Shown one piece after another: positions 6,600 through 15,123 of a stretch of 18,179 nt of DNA. This stretch comes from an uncultured Methanobrevibacter sp. (lineage in GTDB: Archaea > Methanobacteriota > Methanobacteria > Methanobacteriales > Methanobacteriaceae). The first letter of the stretch is position 1, and every line of letters starts with the position of its first letter. The stretch is taken from NCBI GenBank assembly GCA_902782595.1, contig CACZNW010000178.1:1-18179 (forward strand), read 5' to 3'. A model generated the notes under the pieces. That model had not been told where the DNA came from and searched no databases. It saw nothing but the letters and a program-made list of their open reading frames with translations. The position numbers were made by a program, and so were the translations under genes.

Positions 6600-9500
6600 T
6601 TATTCTCCATCAACATATTCGTTTAAAGATTTTACATTGATTTCATTATTTTGCACAGCTTCAATAGCATTTAAAACAGCTCTTGCTCCAGCCAATGTGG
6701 TAACGTAAGGTATACCAAGTTCAATAGCTAAACGTCTGATTATATAACCGTCCTGAGCAGACTGTTTTCCTTCTGAAGTGTTGATAATCAAATCAATTTC
6801 ATTGTTTAAGATAGCATCCCTGATATTCGGAGATCCCTGAGAAACCTTTAAGATTGTTTTAACATCACTTAAACCGGTTGCATCGCCAGTACCGGCAGTG
6901 GCAACTATTTTAAATCCGAGGTTAGCTGCTTTTTCAGCGATAGGCTTTATCTTTTTCTTGTCGGTTTCCTTTACACTAATGAATATTGTACCTTCTTTAG
7001 GCAATTCCATACCTGCTGAAAGCTGTGACTTATAGAATGCCATTCCGAAGTTTTCATCTATTCCAATACTTTCTCCTGTGGATTTCATTTCAGGTCCAAG
7101 TACTGTATCGGATTCAGGTAATTTGAGGAATGGGAATACTGATTCTTTTACTGCAACATGGTCTATTTTGATTTCCTTTGTCAGACCGAAGTCTTTTAAT
7201 TTGGCTCCGTGCATAATCCATGTTGCAACCTTGGCCAGAGGAACCCCAATAGCTTTACTTACAAACGGAACGGTTCTGCTGGCACGAGGGTTGGCTTCAA
7301 TGATGTATACCATTTCCTCATCAAGTTTCACGGCATACTGAATGTTCATCAAACCTTTAACATCAAGTTCCAGTGCCAGTTTTGTTGAATGGTCACGGAT
7401 TGTGTTTAAGATATGTTCCGGAATGGTTTGAGGAGGTATTACACATGCTGAATCTCCTGAGTGAACACCGGCTTCTTCAATGTGTTCCATGATTCCTGCA
7501 ATGAATACGTCTTCGCCGTCACAGAGGATATCCACATCAAGTTCTATTGCATCTTCAAGGAATTTGTCAACAAGGATAGGATGATCCGGTGAGACCTTAA
7601 CTGCTTCCTTCATATATTCCTCAAGTTCGTTCATGTCATAGACAATTTCCATTGCCCTTCCACCGATTACATATGACGGACGTACGAGAACAGGGAATGT
7701 GATTTTTTCCGCGATTTCCTTTGCTTCTTCAAATGAATTGGCTGTTCCATATGGAGCTTGGTGAATGTGTAATTTTTCAAGAAGTTCTGCGAACAGTTCC
7801 CTGTCTTCTACACGGTCAATACTTTCATATGGTGTTCCAAGTATTTTAACCCCTGCATTTGCAAGAGGCACAGCAAGGTTGATTGATGTCTGACCACCGA
7901 ACTGTACTATTACCCCATCAGGTTTTTCCTGCTCGATTACACCCATTACATCTTCAAATGTTAACGGTTCAAAGAACAACTTATCTGAAATATCATAATC
8001 CGTACTTACTGTTTCGGGGTTGTTGTTGATTAATATTGTTTCAATTCCATCTTCTTTTAATGCTAAAGATGAATGTACACAACAGTAATCAAATTCAATA
8101 CCCTGACCAATCCTAATCGGTCCAGCACCTAAGATTACAACCTTTTTCTTTGTAGTTGAGGTTAATTCATTACCTTTATCATAACTGCTGTAGTAATATG
8201 GTGTTTTTGCTTCAAATTCTGCCGCACAAGTATCCACCATCTTATATGACTGTTTGATATTGTATCTTTTAAGCAGATTTATTATATACTCTTCAGTCTG
8301 ACCAGAAAGTTCAGCCAAACGTCTGTTAGAACATCCCATCTGTTTTGCTTTTCTTAGATACTCTTCATCATCAAGTTTTTCAGCAGTTACACTATTTTCA
8401 AACTCAACGATATTTTTGATTTTGTATAAAAAGAAATTATCAATTTTGGTTAACTCTCTGATTTTATCAATATCCATTCCATCCTTGATTGCAGAATAAA
8501 TCTGGAAGTAGATTAAATCTGTTGGATTGGCCATATCCTCTTCAGTGTATTCAACATATTCAAATCCGTCAAAGCCCATGTCAAGTGATCTTAATGCTTT
8601 CTGGAATGCCTCTTCAAAAGTTCTTCCGATAGCCATCACTTCACCGGTTGCCTTCATCTGAACTCCAACCTGACGGCTGATTCCTTTAAATTTGTCAAAC
8701 GGCCATCTAGGGATTTTAATTACAACGTAATCAATGGCAGGTTCAAAAGAAGCAGGAGTTTCTTTAGTAATGTCGTTTTTAATTTCATCCAATGTAAGAC
8801 CCAATGCAACTTTTGATGATATTTTAGCAATCGGATACCCTGTTGCCTTTGATGCAAGTGCACTGCTTCTTGATACACGAGGATTTACTTCAATCACCTT
8901 ATATTCATCAGTTTTAGGGTTCAGTGCAAACTGAATATTACATCCTCCGCGAATACCAAGTGCTCTTATAATCTTTATTGATGCATCACGCATTTTTTGA
9001 ATGGTTTCATCACAAAGACACTGAATTGGAGCAACTACAACACTGTCTCCTGTGTGAATACCCATCGGGTCGATGTTTTCCATGGTACATACGATGATAC
9101 AGGTGTCTTCCTTATCTCTCATCACTTCAAATTCTATTTCCTTCCATCCGAGAACTGATTCGTCAATGAGAACCTGATTGATGAAACTCATGTCCAGTCC
9201 GTGAGTTGCTATTTCAATTAATTCCTCTTCGTTGTGAGCGATTCCACCACCGGTTCCCCCTAATGTGAATGCAGGTCTGACAATTACCGGATAACCGATG
9301 TCTTCAACAGCTTTGAGGGCATCGTCAACACTTTCAACAGCATGACATTTTGGAATTTCCTCACCTATTTCCTCCATGAGGTTTGCAAATAAATCACGGT
9401 CTTCCACATCTTTAATTGTTTGAACATCAGATCCTATGACTTTAATTCCTTCAAGCAATCCCAAATCTCCAAGTCCTGTTGCAATATTCAGCCCGGTCTG

Positions 9501-9776
9501 TCCACCCATGGTCGGTAAAATAGCATCAATTTCTTCCTCTTTTATTATTTTTGCAACAACTTCAGGAGTTAACGGTTCTGTATAGACAGTGTCTGCCATT
9601 CCCAAATCAGTTTGAATTGTAGCAGGATTACTGTTAACAAGTACTGTTTCAATACCTTCCTCTCTTAGTGACTTACATGCTTGTGAACCGGAATAATCGA
9701 ACTCCGCAGCCTGTCCGATTTGAATAGGTCCGGAACCAATAATTAATACTTTTTTAATATCTTTATCAACTGGCAT
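6600..9776 (-). CDS. carB: Carbamoyl-phosphate synthetase large subunit
   Basis: CarB makes carbamoyl phosphate from bicarbonate, ammonia (delivered by CarA from glutamine) and two ATP, for pyrimidine and arginine synthesis in the cytosol. At 1058 residues it is full length. The two homologous synthetase halves are clear: the first opens with VLIIGSGPIQIGQAAEFDYS near the N terminus, and the second with VVILGAGPIRIGQGIEFDY at about residue 545. Both carry ATP-grasp glycine-rich loops (FTLGGTGGG; YVIGGRAMEIV) and the N-P-R-x-S-R metal/ATP site (EVNPRVSRSSA; EANPRASRTVP). The C-terminal MGS-like allosteric domain begins around 929. The gene is unsplit, whereas Methanocaldococcus jannaschii has two separate carB genes. 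AAAGGGGA upstream of ATG is a strong ribosome site. carA lies 18 nt upstream, forming a carAB operon. Confidence 0.98.
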   Translation of the reverse strand: MPVDKDIKKVLIIGSGPIQIGQAAEFDYSGSQACKSLREEGIETVLVNSNPATIQTDLGMADTVYTEPLTPEVVAKIIKEEEIDAILPTMGGQTGLNIATGLGDLGLLEGIKVIGSDVQTIKDVEDRDLFANLMEEIGEEIPKCHAVESVDDALKAVEDIGYPVIVRPAFTLGGTGGGIAHNEEELIEIATHGLDMSFINQVLIDESVLGWKEIEFEVMRDKEDTCIIVCTMENIDPMGIHTGDSVVVAPIQCLCDETIQKMRDASIKIIRALGIRGGCNIQFALNPKTDEYKVIEVNPRVSRSSALASKATGYPIAKISSKVALGLTLDEIKNDITKETPASFEPAIDYVVIKIPRWPFDKFKGISRQVGVQMKATGEVMAIGRTFEEAFQKALRSLDMGFDGFEYVEYTEEDMANPTDLIYFQIYSAIKDGMDIDKIRELTKIDNFFLYKIKNIVEFENSVTAEKLDDEEYLRKAKQMGCSNRRLAELSGQTEEYIINLLKRYNIKQSYKMVDTCAAEFEAKTPYYYSSYDKGNELTSTTKKKVVILGAGPIRIGQGIEFDYCCVHSSLALKEDGIETILINNNPETVSTDYDISDKLFFEPLTFEDVMGVIEQEKPDGVIVQFGGQTSINLAVPLANAGVKILGTPYESIDRVEDRELFAELLEKLHIHQAPYGTANSFEEAKEIAEKITFPVLVRPSYVIGGRAMEIVYDMNELEEYMKEAVKVSPDHPILVDKFLEDAIELDVDILCDGEDVFIAGIMEHIEEAGVHSGDSACVIPPQTIPEHILNTIRDHSTKLALELDVKGLMNIQYAVKLDEEMVYIIEANPRASRTVPFVSKAIGVPLAKVATWIMHGAKLKDFGLTKEIKIDHVAVKESVFPFLKLPESDTVLGPEMKSTGESIGIDENFGMAFYKSQLSAGMELPKEGTIFISVKETDKKKIKPIAEKAANLGFKIVATAGTGDATGLSDVKTILKVSQGSPNIRDAILNNEIDLIINTSEGKQSAQDGYIIRRLAIELGIPYVTTLAGARAVLNAIEAVQNNEINVKSLNEYVDGE

Positions 9777-9794
9777 ATTGTAATCCCCTTTTTA

Positions 9795-10877
9795 TTAATA
9801 ATCATCCATCATTTGTTTAAATTCATCAAAAATATGTCTTGTATCATTAGGACCCGGTCCCGCTTCTGGATGATACTGTATACAGTGCAAAGGCAATTCC
9901 TTATGAGCAATACCTTCAGGTGTGCCGTCATTAAGGTTAATCTGAGTTAACATCAAATCTGTTTCCTTTAATGATTCCTTGTCGATTGTGAAACCATGGT
10001 TTTGGGATGTGATAAATACTTTTCCGGTGTTAATGTCTTTAACCGGCTGATTTTCTCCCCTGTGCCCGAATTTCATTTTATATGACCTTGCACCGAATGA
10101 TTTTGCAATCAACTGCTGACCCATACAGATTCCAAATATAGGCAATCGGTTTGATAACTTTTTCATTGTCTCAATGGTTTCAGATACCCTGTCCGGGTTT
10201 CCCGGTCCGGATGTAATCATCAATCCTGAAGGAGAATAATCCAGAACAGTTTTATAATTGATATCATATGGGAATAAAATAACTCCAATGTCTCTTTCTA
10301 AAAATGAGTTGAGAATATTCCTTTTAACACCACAGTCGATTAAGGCAACTCTTGTATCTGCATCGGGATTAAATTCCTTGATTTCCTTTGTAGATACCAG
10401 ATGAACAACATCTCTCTCTTCAATACTTGGTTGTGAACGTGCCATTTCAAGGAGCTTATCATCTGAAATGTCTTCAGTAGAAATTGCTGCTTTAAGTGAA
10501 CCTCTTTCTCTGATTTTAAGTGTCAAATCACGGGTGTCTATTCCACTTATTCCTGGAGTTTCAAACTCTTTTAAAAATTCATCCAATGTTTTCTGAGGTC
10601 CAAAATTGGAAAGTTCACGACAGACCTCACGACAAACAAATCCTTCAACCTGAACCTTATCAGACTGATACCACTTTTCACTCACCCCATGATTACCCTC
10701 TAAGGGATAAGTAGACATTAATATTTCTCCTTTAAAAGAAGGGTCTGTTAATGATTCTGTGTAACCACCCATACCAGTGGAAAAAACAAGTTCTCCCAAT
10801 TTAGTGGTTTCATAACCAAATGATTCACCTTTTAAAACAGTTCCATCTTCCAAAGCCAACTTAGCTATTTTTACCAT
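9795..10877 (-). CDS. carA: Carbamoyl-phosphate synthetase small (glutaminase) subunit
   Basis: CarA hydrolyses glutamine and channels ammonia to CarB. The N-terminal CPSase domain (LEDGTVLKGESFGYETTKLG; FSTGMGGYTESLTDPS) is followed by a class I glutamine amidotransferase domain from about residue 175. The catalytic triad is intact: Cys251 in FGICMGQQLIA, and His336 and Glu338 in QYHPEAGPGP. ITSGPGNPD at 221-229 forms the oxyanion region. Length 360 is normal. GGTGA stands 4 nt before the ATG at 10877, fixing the start. It is the first gene of carAB and diverges from the SNF2 gene across 172 nt. Confidence 0.97.
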   Translation of the reverse strand: MVKIAKLALEDGTVLKGESFGYETTKLGELVFSTGMGGYTESLTDPSFKGEILMSTYPLEGNHGVSEKWYQSDKVQVEGFVCREVCRELSNFGPQKTLDEFLKEFETPGISGIDTRDLTLKIRERGSLKAAISTEDISDDKLLEMARSQPSIEERDVVHLVSTKEIKEFNPDADTRVALIDCGVKRNILNSFLERDIGVILFPYDINYKTVLDYSPSGLMITSGPGNPDRVSETIETMKKLSNRLPIFGICMGQQLIAKSFGARSYKMKFGHRGENQPVKDINTGKVFITSQNHGFTIDKESLKETDLMLTQINLNDGTPEGIAHKELPLHCIQYHPEAGPGPNDTRHIFDEFKQMMDDY

Positions 10878-10928
10878 TCAATCACCATTGTAATAAAAAT
10901 TTATTATCTTTATAATATTTTATTTTTA

Positions 10929-10943
10929 ATTATATATTAAAAG
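10929..10943 (-). promoter_or_regulatory. Candidate carAB promoter (BRE/TATA)
   Basis: On the minus strand CTTTTAATATATAAT lies about 60 nt upstream of the carA ATG. This fits an archaeal TATA box with initiation about 25 nt downstream and a leader of roughly 30 nt that includes the GGTGA site. No pyrimidine-responsive attenuator or other leader structure was recognised. Confidence 0.45.
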
Positions 10944-11049
10944 TTTGTTTTTTAGTAATTTAATCATGAAAATTTAAAAAAAGATTTTAGTTATATTCAT
11001 AACAATTAATAAGGAATATTGTTAATAGTATAATTTAAGGTAGAAAAAT

Positions 11050-12570
11050 ATGGATAAGGAATCTGAAAGATTAATTAAAAAACAGTTCAAAAATCCGGAT
11101 GATTTTAAGAAGTTCAAAAAACTGATTGGCGAGACAAAGGCATATGACGCTCCAAAATCATTTACAGGCAAACTCAGACCATATCAGAAAATAGGTTATT
11201 CTTGGCTGATTGAAAATATAAGATACAATTTCGGATGCATTCTAGCTGACGATATGGGTCTTGGAAAAACAGTGCAGGTATTAAGTGCAATTCTTTATTT
11301 TAAGGAAAACAACACCCTTGACAGTGAATCGTCACTGATTATCGTTCCGCCGACTTTGATATCCAACTGGGAAAATGAAATAAAAAAATTCACACCCAAA
11401 CTGACATATTACATTTACCACGGATCCAACCGGGTCTTCCCCTTTGAAGACTATGACATCATATTAACATCATATGGCGTTGTCAGACTTGATTTGGATT
11501 TGTTTATGGATAAAACATGGTTCATTTGCGTTATTGATGAAGCACAAAACATTAAAAATCCAAACACCCAGCAAACAAAGGCAATCAAAAGCATAAAAGC
11601 AAAAACAAAAATAGCCATAACAGGCACTCCTATTGAAAACAAATTAACTGACTACTGGTCAATATTTGACTTTATAAATAAAGGATATCTGTCAAGTCTT
11701 GATAGTTTTAAAGCAAACTATGTTATGAGGATTGAAAGGCTAGAAGAGACAAAAACACTTGAAAAATTCAAAACGATAACACGACCGTTTGTCCTAAGAC
11801 GTCTTAAAACCGACGACAACATTAAAGACGAACTTCCCGACAAAATCGTTAATGACATCTACTGCAGCATGACCAATAAACAGATTAAATTATACAATGC
11901 AATAATGGACGGGATTTTTGAGGATCTGGAAGGTAAAACCGGAATTGAGCGAAGAGGTGTCATCTTAAACATTATTACCGGATTGAAACAGGCATGCAAC
12001 CATCCTGCACAGTTCCTTCATTCGGATAATCCCAAGATTTCAGAATCCGGTAAAATGGAACTGCTGATTACGATTCTGGAAAATATCATGGATATGGATG
12101 AGAAAGTTATAATTTTCACCCAATATGCTCAAATGGGCAAAATTATACAGAAACTGGTTTTCAAAAAGTTAAAGACAGAGGTTCTCTTTCTTCACGGTTC
12201 ACTCACACAGCAGAAACGAAATGAAGTAATTTCCAAGTTTCAAAATGAAAGGAAGTGTAAAATTTTAGTTGCCACACTTAAAACCGGTGGTGTGGGACTG
12301 AACCTTACAGCCGCTCAGAACGTTATCCATTATGACTTGTGGTGGAATCCCGCCATTGAAAATCAAGCAACAGACCGTGTTCATAGAATAGGTCAGAAAA
12401 GCGATGTGATGGTATACCGGTTCATTACCAAAGGAACCCTTGAAGAGATAATTGATGAAATGAGTAAAAGTAAATTGAATCTGGCTGAAATGGCCATAAG
12501 CAATGACGAAACCTTCATAACTGAAATGAGCAATGAAGAGTTAAAGGAAAAATTATCACTGAGATTGTGA
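11050..12570 (+). CDS. Compact SNF2-family DNA-dependent ATPase
   Basis: This is a superfamily 2 double-stranded DNA translocase of the SNF2/Rad54-like group. All motor motifs are present: LRPYQ at 42-46, Walker A DDMGLGKT at 67-74 (Lys73), DEAQ at 163-166, ITGTPIEN at 190-197, VIIFTQY at 353-359, and the C-terminal ATLKTGGVGLNLT plus TDRVHRIGQ at 441-449. The protein is only 506 residues, essentially the two RecA-like lobes with a 40-residue lead-in, while many prokaryotic SNF2 proteins carry several hundred extra N-terminal residues. Nothing upstream could encode such an extension: the 172-nt gap is full of stops. AAGGT 8 nt before ATG supports the start. No nuclease, methylase or defence gene is adjacent, so a role in repair or chromatin remodelling is only inferred. 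Its end faces nadC with 4 nt between. Confidence 0.93.
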   Translation: MDKESERLIKKQFKNPDDFKKFKKLIGETKAYDAPKSFTGKLRPYQKIGYSWLIENIRYNFGCILADDMGLGKTVQVLSAILYFKENNTLDSESSLIIVPPTLISNWENEIKKFTPKLTYYIYHGSNRVFPFEDYDIILTSYGVVRLDLDLFMDKTWFICVIDEAQNIKNPNTQQTKAIKSIKAKTKIAITGTPIENKLTDYWSIFDFINKGYLSSLDSFKANYVMRIERLEETKTLEKFKTITRPFVLRRLKTDDNIKDELPDKIVNDIYCSMTNKQIKLYNAIMDGIFEDLEGKTGIERRGVILNIITGLKQACNHPAQFLHSDNPKISESGKMELLITILENIMDMDEKVIIFTQYAQMGKIIQKLVFKKLKTEVLFLHGSLTQQKRNEVISKFQNERKCKILVATLKTGGVGLNLTAAQNVIHYDLWWNPAIENQATDRVHRIGQKSDVMVYRFITKGTLEEIIDEMSKSKLNLAEMAISNDETFITEMSNEELKEKLSLRL

Positions 12571-12574
12571 TAAT
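12552..12574. terminator. Perfect inverted repeat at the SNF2/nadC convergent junction
   Basis: ATTATCAC (12552-12559) and GTGATAAT (12567-12574) form an 8-bp perfect stem with a 7-nt loop. It covers the SNF2 stop and abuts the nadC stop. Position suggests a shared end signal, but archaeal termination does not normally need hairpins and the stem is not followed by a T run in either direction. Confidence 0.3.
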
Positions 12575-13399
12575 CTATTCAATCCTTAAAGTGAAGTTAA
12601 GACTTCGGGATGAGTGTGTTAATGCTCCAATTGAGATTATATCCACACCATAATCAACATAGTCGAGGATATTGTCTTTTGTAATTCCGCCCGAAACTTC
12701 AATTAATGAATTTTGACGGATGCCTAAGTTATTTAACTCGTCAATTACCTCTTTTACTTCGTTTCCGGACATATTGTCAAGCATGACAATGTCCACATTA
12801 TTTTTAACACATTCGACTGCATCCTCTAGTGTTTCCACTTCAATTTCAATTTTTTTGGAAAAACTTGTATTTTCTTTGGCTTTTAAAAGGGCATCTGTCG
12901 GAGCTCCGCAGACTGCGATGTGATTGTCCTTGATTAAGACCATGTCATCCAGACAAAATCTGTGAGTGTCTGCCCCTCCAATGGTTAAAGCATATTTATC
13001 GAATTTTGCTATTCCCGGTGAAGTTTTACGGGTTCCGGCTATTCTTACATCATAATCCTTAACCATCTCCACATATTCATCTGCTGCAGTGGCAACCCCG
13101 CTCATCCTCATGAGCAGATTCAGTGCGGTTCTTTCAAGAAGAAGTATTGTTCTTGCATCTCCTCTTAAAGATATTAACAAATCATTTTTAGAAATTTTAA
13201 CACCTTCTCTCAAACATAGTGTAACTTCAACACCATATTCTTCAAACATCTCCCGAATAATATCAATACCTGCTAAAATTCCTTTATCTTTAGATATTAT
13301 AGATGCATTTACAATTTTATCCTTTTCAACTACTGCATTAGAAGTAATGTCACCAAACCCTTCATCTTCAGCCAGCATATACTCAATAATCTTGTCCAA
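12575..13399 (-). CDS. nadC: Nicotinate-nucleotide pyrophosphorylase (quinolinate phosphoribosyltransferase)
   Basis: NadC converts quinolinate and PRPP to nicotinate mononucleotide, with release of CO2 and diphosphate, in de novo NAD synthesis. Family motifs are intact: EDEGFGDIT at 11-19, ERTALNLLMRMSGVAT at 89-104, GTRKTSPG at 122-129, the ALTIGGADTHRFCLDDMVLI stretch at 137-156 with KDNH after it, EVSGGI at 234-239 and SIGALTHSSRSLNFTL at the end. Length 274 is typical. The start is TTG at 13399: the site AGGTGA lies 4 nt before it, and the N-terminal residues MDKIIEYMLAEDEG fit the family. An internal ATG at residue 8 is a poorer choice. The substrate is made by NadA, encoded about 1.7 kb away on the other strand. 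Confidence 0.97.
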   Translation of the reverse strand: MDKIIEYMLAEDEGFGDITSNAVVEKDKIVNASIISKDKGILAGIDIIREMFEEYGVEVTLCLREGVKISKNDLLISLRGDARTILLLERTALNLLMRMSGVATAADEYVEMVKDYDVRIAGTRKTSPGIAKFDKYALTIGGADTHRFCLDDMVLIKDNHIAVCGAPTDALLKAKENTSFSKKIEIEVETLEDAVECVKNNVDIVMLDNMSGNEVKEVIDELNNLGIRQNSLIEVSGGITKDNILDYVDYGVDIISIGALTHSSRSLNFTLRIE

Positions 13400-13427
13400 A
13401 AAATCACCTAAAATTTAATAATTAATT

Positions 13428-13445
13428 ATGAATATATATTTAATT
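13428..13445. promoter_or_regulatory. Shared divergent promoter region of nadC and rnz
   Basis: The palindrome AATATATATT (13431-13440) sits almost exactly midway between the nadC TTG and the rnz ATG, about 35 nt from each. It can be read as a TATA box on either strand, which would give very short leaders on both sides (about 10 nt). The nadC ribosome site at 13410-13404 would fall right at the 5' end of its transcript. Confidence 0.45.
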
Positions 13446-13470
13446 CTATAAATATGAAAGTGATTAAATT

Positions 13471-14382
13471 ATGGAAATAATATTTTTAGGAACTTCATCT
13501 GCAGTTCATTCAAAAGAAAGGAATCAACCTTCAATTGCAATGAAAGCCTTTGGAAATGTGTTTTTATTTGATTGTGGTGAAGGAACACAAAAGCAGTTGC
13601 TCTTTACCAACATAAGTCCTATGAAAATATCAAAAATATTCATCACACATTATCACGGGGATCACATTCTGGGCATTCCCGGCCTTCTGCAGTCCCTGAG
13701 TCTGAACGGAAGAGAAACCAAATTAACCATTTATGGACCAAGAGGACTGAACAATTTAAAAGAAGCCATTTATAATTTAGGTTATTGTTCAATTGAATTT
13801 GAAGTTGAATTTATTGAAATAGACTCCGGAATTGTCGAAGAGACAGATGAATATATAATCAGATGCCAGCAGGTCAGGCATAACGTGCCTTCACTAGCTT
13901 ATTCTATTGAAGAGAAGAAAAAGCCAAGATTTTTACGTGAAAAGGCCATTGAATTAGGGGTTCCAGTAGGCCCGGCATTTGGAAAACTGCATAACGGCGA
14001 AGAAGTTGAAATTGATGGAAAAATAATAAAACCCGAACAGGTTCTCGGCCCACCTAGAAAAGGAAATAAGATAACCTATTCCGGAGATACCCGTCCATGT
14101 GAAGAGATGATTATGTTTGCTAAAGACAGCACCATCCTTATTCATGAATCAACTTTCATAGAAAAACAAGCGCAAAACGCATTGGATTACGGCCATTCCA
14201 CTGCAGGAGATGCCGCTTATGTTGCCCGTGAATCAAACAGTGAAAATCTAATAATAACCCATATAAGTACAAGATACGGAGAAGAATATGCTCAGATTAT
14301 GCTGAGTGAGGCGAAGCAGACATTTGAAAACACACAACTGGCTGAAGATTATATGGAAATAACAGTTAGGGCAAAATCATGA
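13471..14382 (+). CDS. rnz: Ribonuclease Z
   Basis: RNase Z is the zinc endonuclease that removes the 3' trailer from tRNA precursors. This 303-residue protein is a short-form RNase Z of the metallo-beta-lactamase fold. Zinc ligands are visible: HYHGDH (His60, His62, Asp64, His65), His137 in QVRHNVP, Asp206 in YSGDTRP and His264 in IITHISTRYG. The N terminus MEIIFLGTSSAVHSKERNQP is characteristic, and the PxKxxxLGxPxGP-like region is represented by ELGVPVGPAFGKLHNGE. GTGAT 8 nt before ATG is a modest ribosome site. The stop overlaps the mscS start (ATGA), so the two are translationally linked. Divergent from nadC. Confidence 0.97.
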   Translation: MEIIFLGTSSAVHSKERNQPSIAMKAFGNVFLFDCGEGTQKQLLFTNISPMKISKIFITHYHGDHILGIPGLLQSLSLNGRETKLTIYGPRGLNNLKEAIYNLGYCSIEFEVEFIEIDSGIVEETDEYIIRCQQVRHNVPSLAYSIEEKKKPRFLREKAIELGVPVGPAFGKLHNGEEVEIDGKIIKPEQVLGPPRKGNKITYSGDTRPCEEMIMFAKDSTILIHESTFIEKQAQNALDYGHSTAGDAAYVARESNSENLIITHISTRYGEEYAQIMLSEAKQTFENTQLAEDYMEITVRAKS

Positions 14383-15119
14383 TTATAGAAAATATTGACA
14401 TTCCCCCAATGACTTTAATTTATATTTTAGTCATTATTCTTGCAACTTCACTGCTTACAAGACTTGTTGCTTTTCTAATGAACAAAATACAAAGATTCAA
14501 AAAGGACATGACACTGGTTTATCTCATCAGAGACATTATCAATTATATAATTTATTTCATAGCCCTGATGATTATTTTGCAGTTTTTCGGAATTAACTTA
14601 ACCGGAACACTATTGAGTCTTGGAATTGTAGGTATTGCAGTGAGTTTTGCTGCCAAAGACATTATTTCCAATTTATTTTCCGGAATAATCCTGATAATGG
14701 GCAAAAGCATTAAAGTTGGAGATACAATTGAAATCAACAAGAAAAAGGGAACTGTCGAGAGAATTAGCCTCAGGTCAACAATCATTGTTGATGACAATGG
14801 AATCAAAGATCATATTCCGAATTCCACATTGACAAATTATCCCTATTTGGAATACAAATCTCCGGAAAAATATAGGGTCGACATACAAACCGGACTGGCA
14901 CTTGATATTGATATTGAAGAGTTCAAAAGATATATCACCCGAAAGATTTCAGAATATGACAAGATTTTAATAGAACCTGAACCAAATGTCTATGCAAAGG
15001 AGATAACTTTTGAAGAGTGTAAAGTCAAGGTGTCATTTTGGGTAAAAGACTTAAAAGATAAAGACAAATATAAATTAATAATCACAAATGAAATAAGAAA
15101 ACATGTTGAAAATCGGTGA
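14379..15119 (+). CDS. Small-conductance mechanosensitive channel (MscS family)
   Basis: This is a membrane channel that opens under tension to release solutes on osmotic downshock. The 246-residue protein has three hydrophobic segments at about residues 12-34, 48-70 and 74-105. The third leads into the family signature GIAVSFAAKDIISNLFSG, GKSIKVGDTIEI, the pore-lining helix and the start of the beta domain. The C-terminal part, GTVERISLRSTIIVDDNG, HIPNSTLTN and an alpha/beta tail, matches the cytoplasmic vestibule. It is close to the minimal MscS core, slightly shorter than the 286-residue Escherichia coli protein. The start overlaps the rnz stop by 4 nt, and its own stop lies inside the nadA ribosome site, so the three genes form a tight operon without evident functional linkage. 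Confidence 0.93.
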   Translation: MIIENIDIPPMTLIYILVIILATSLLTRLVAFLMNKIQRFKKDMTLVYLIRDIINYIIYFIALMIILQFFGINLTGTLLSLGIVGIAVSFAAKDIISNLFSGIILIMGKSIKVGDTIEINKKKGTVERISLRSTIIVDDNGIKDHIPNSTLTNYPYLEYKSPEKYRVDIQTGLALDIDIEEFKRYITRKISEYDKILIEPEPNVYAKEITFEECKVKVSFWVKDLKDKDKYKLIITNEIRKHVENR

Positions 15120-15123
15120 AATT

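Noticed and set aside
13089..13418. Plus-strand ORF of 109 codons opposite nadC
   Set aside because: Mirror of nadC, low-complexity Ser/Ile-rich product; nadC is certain.
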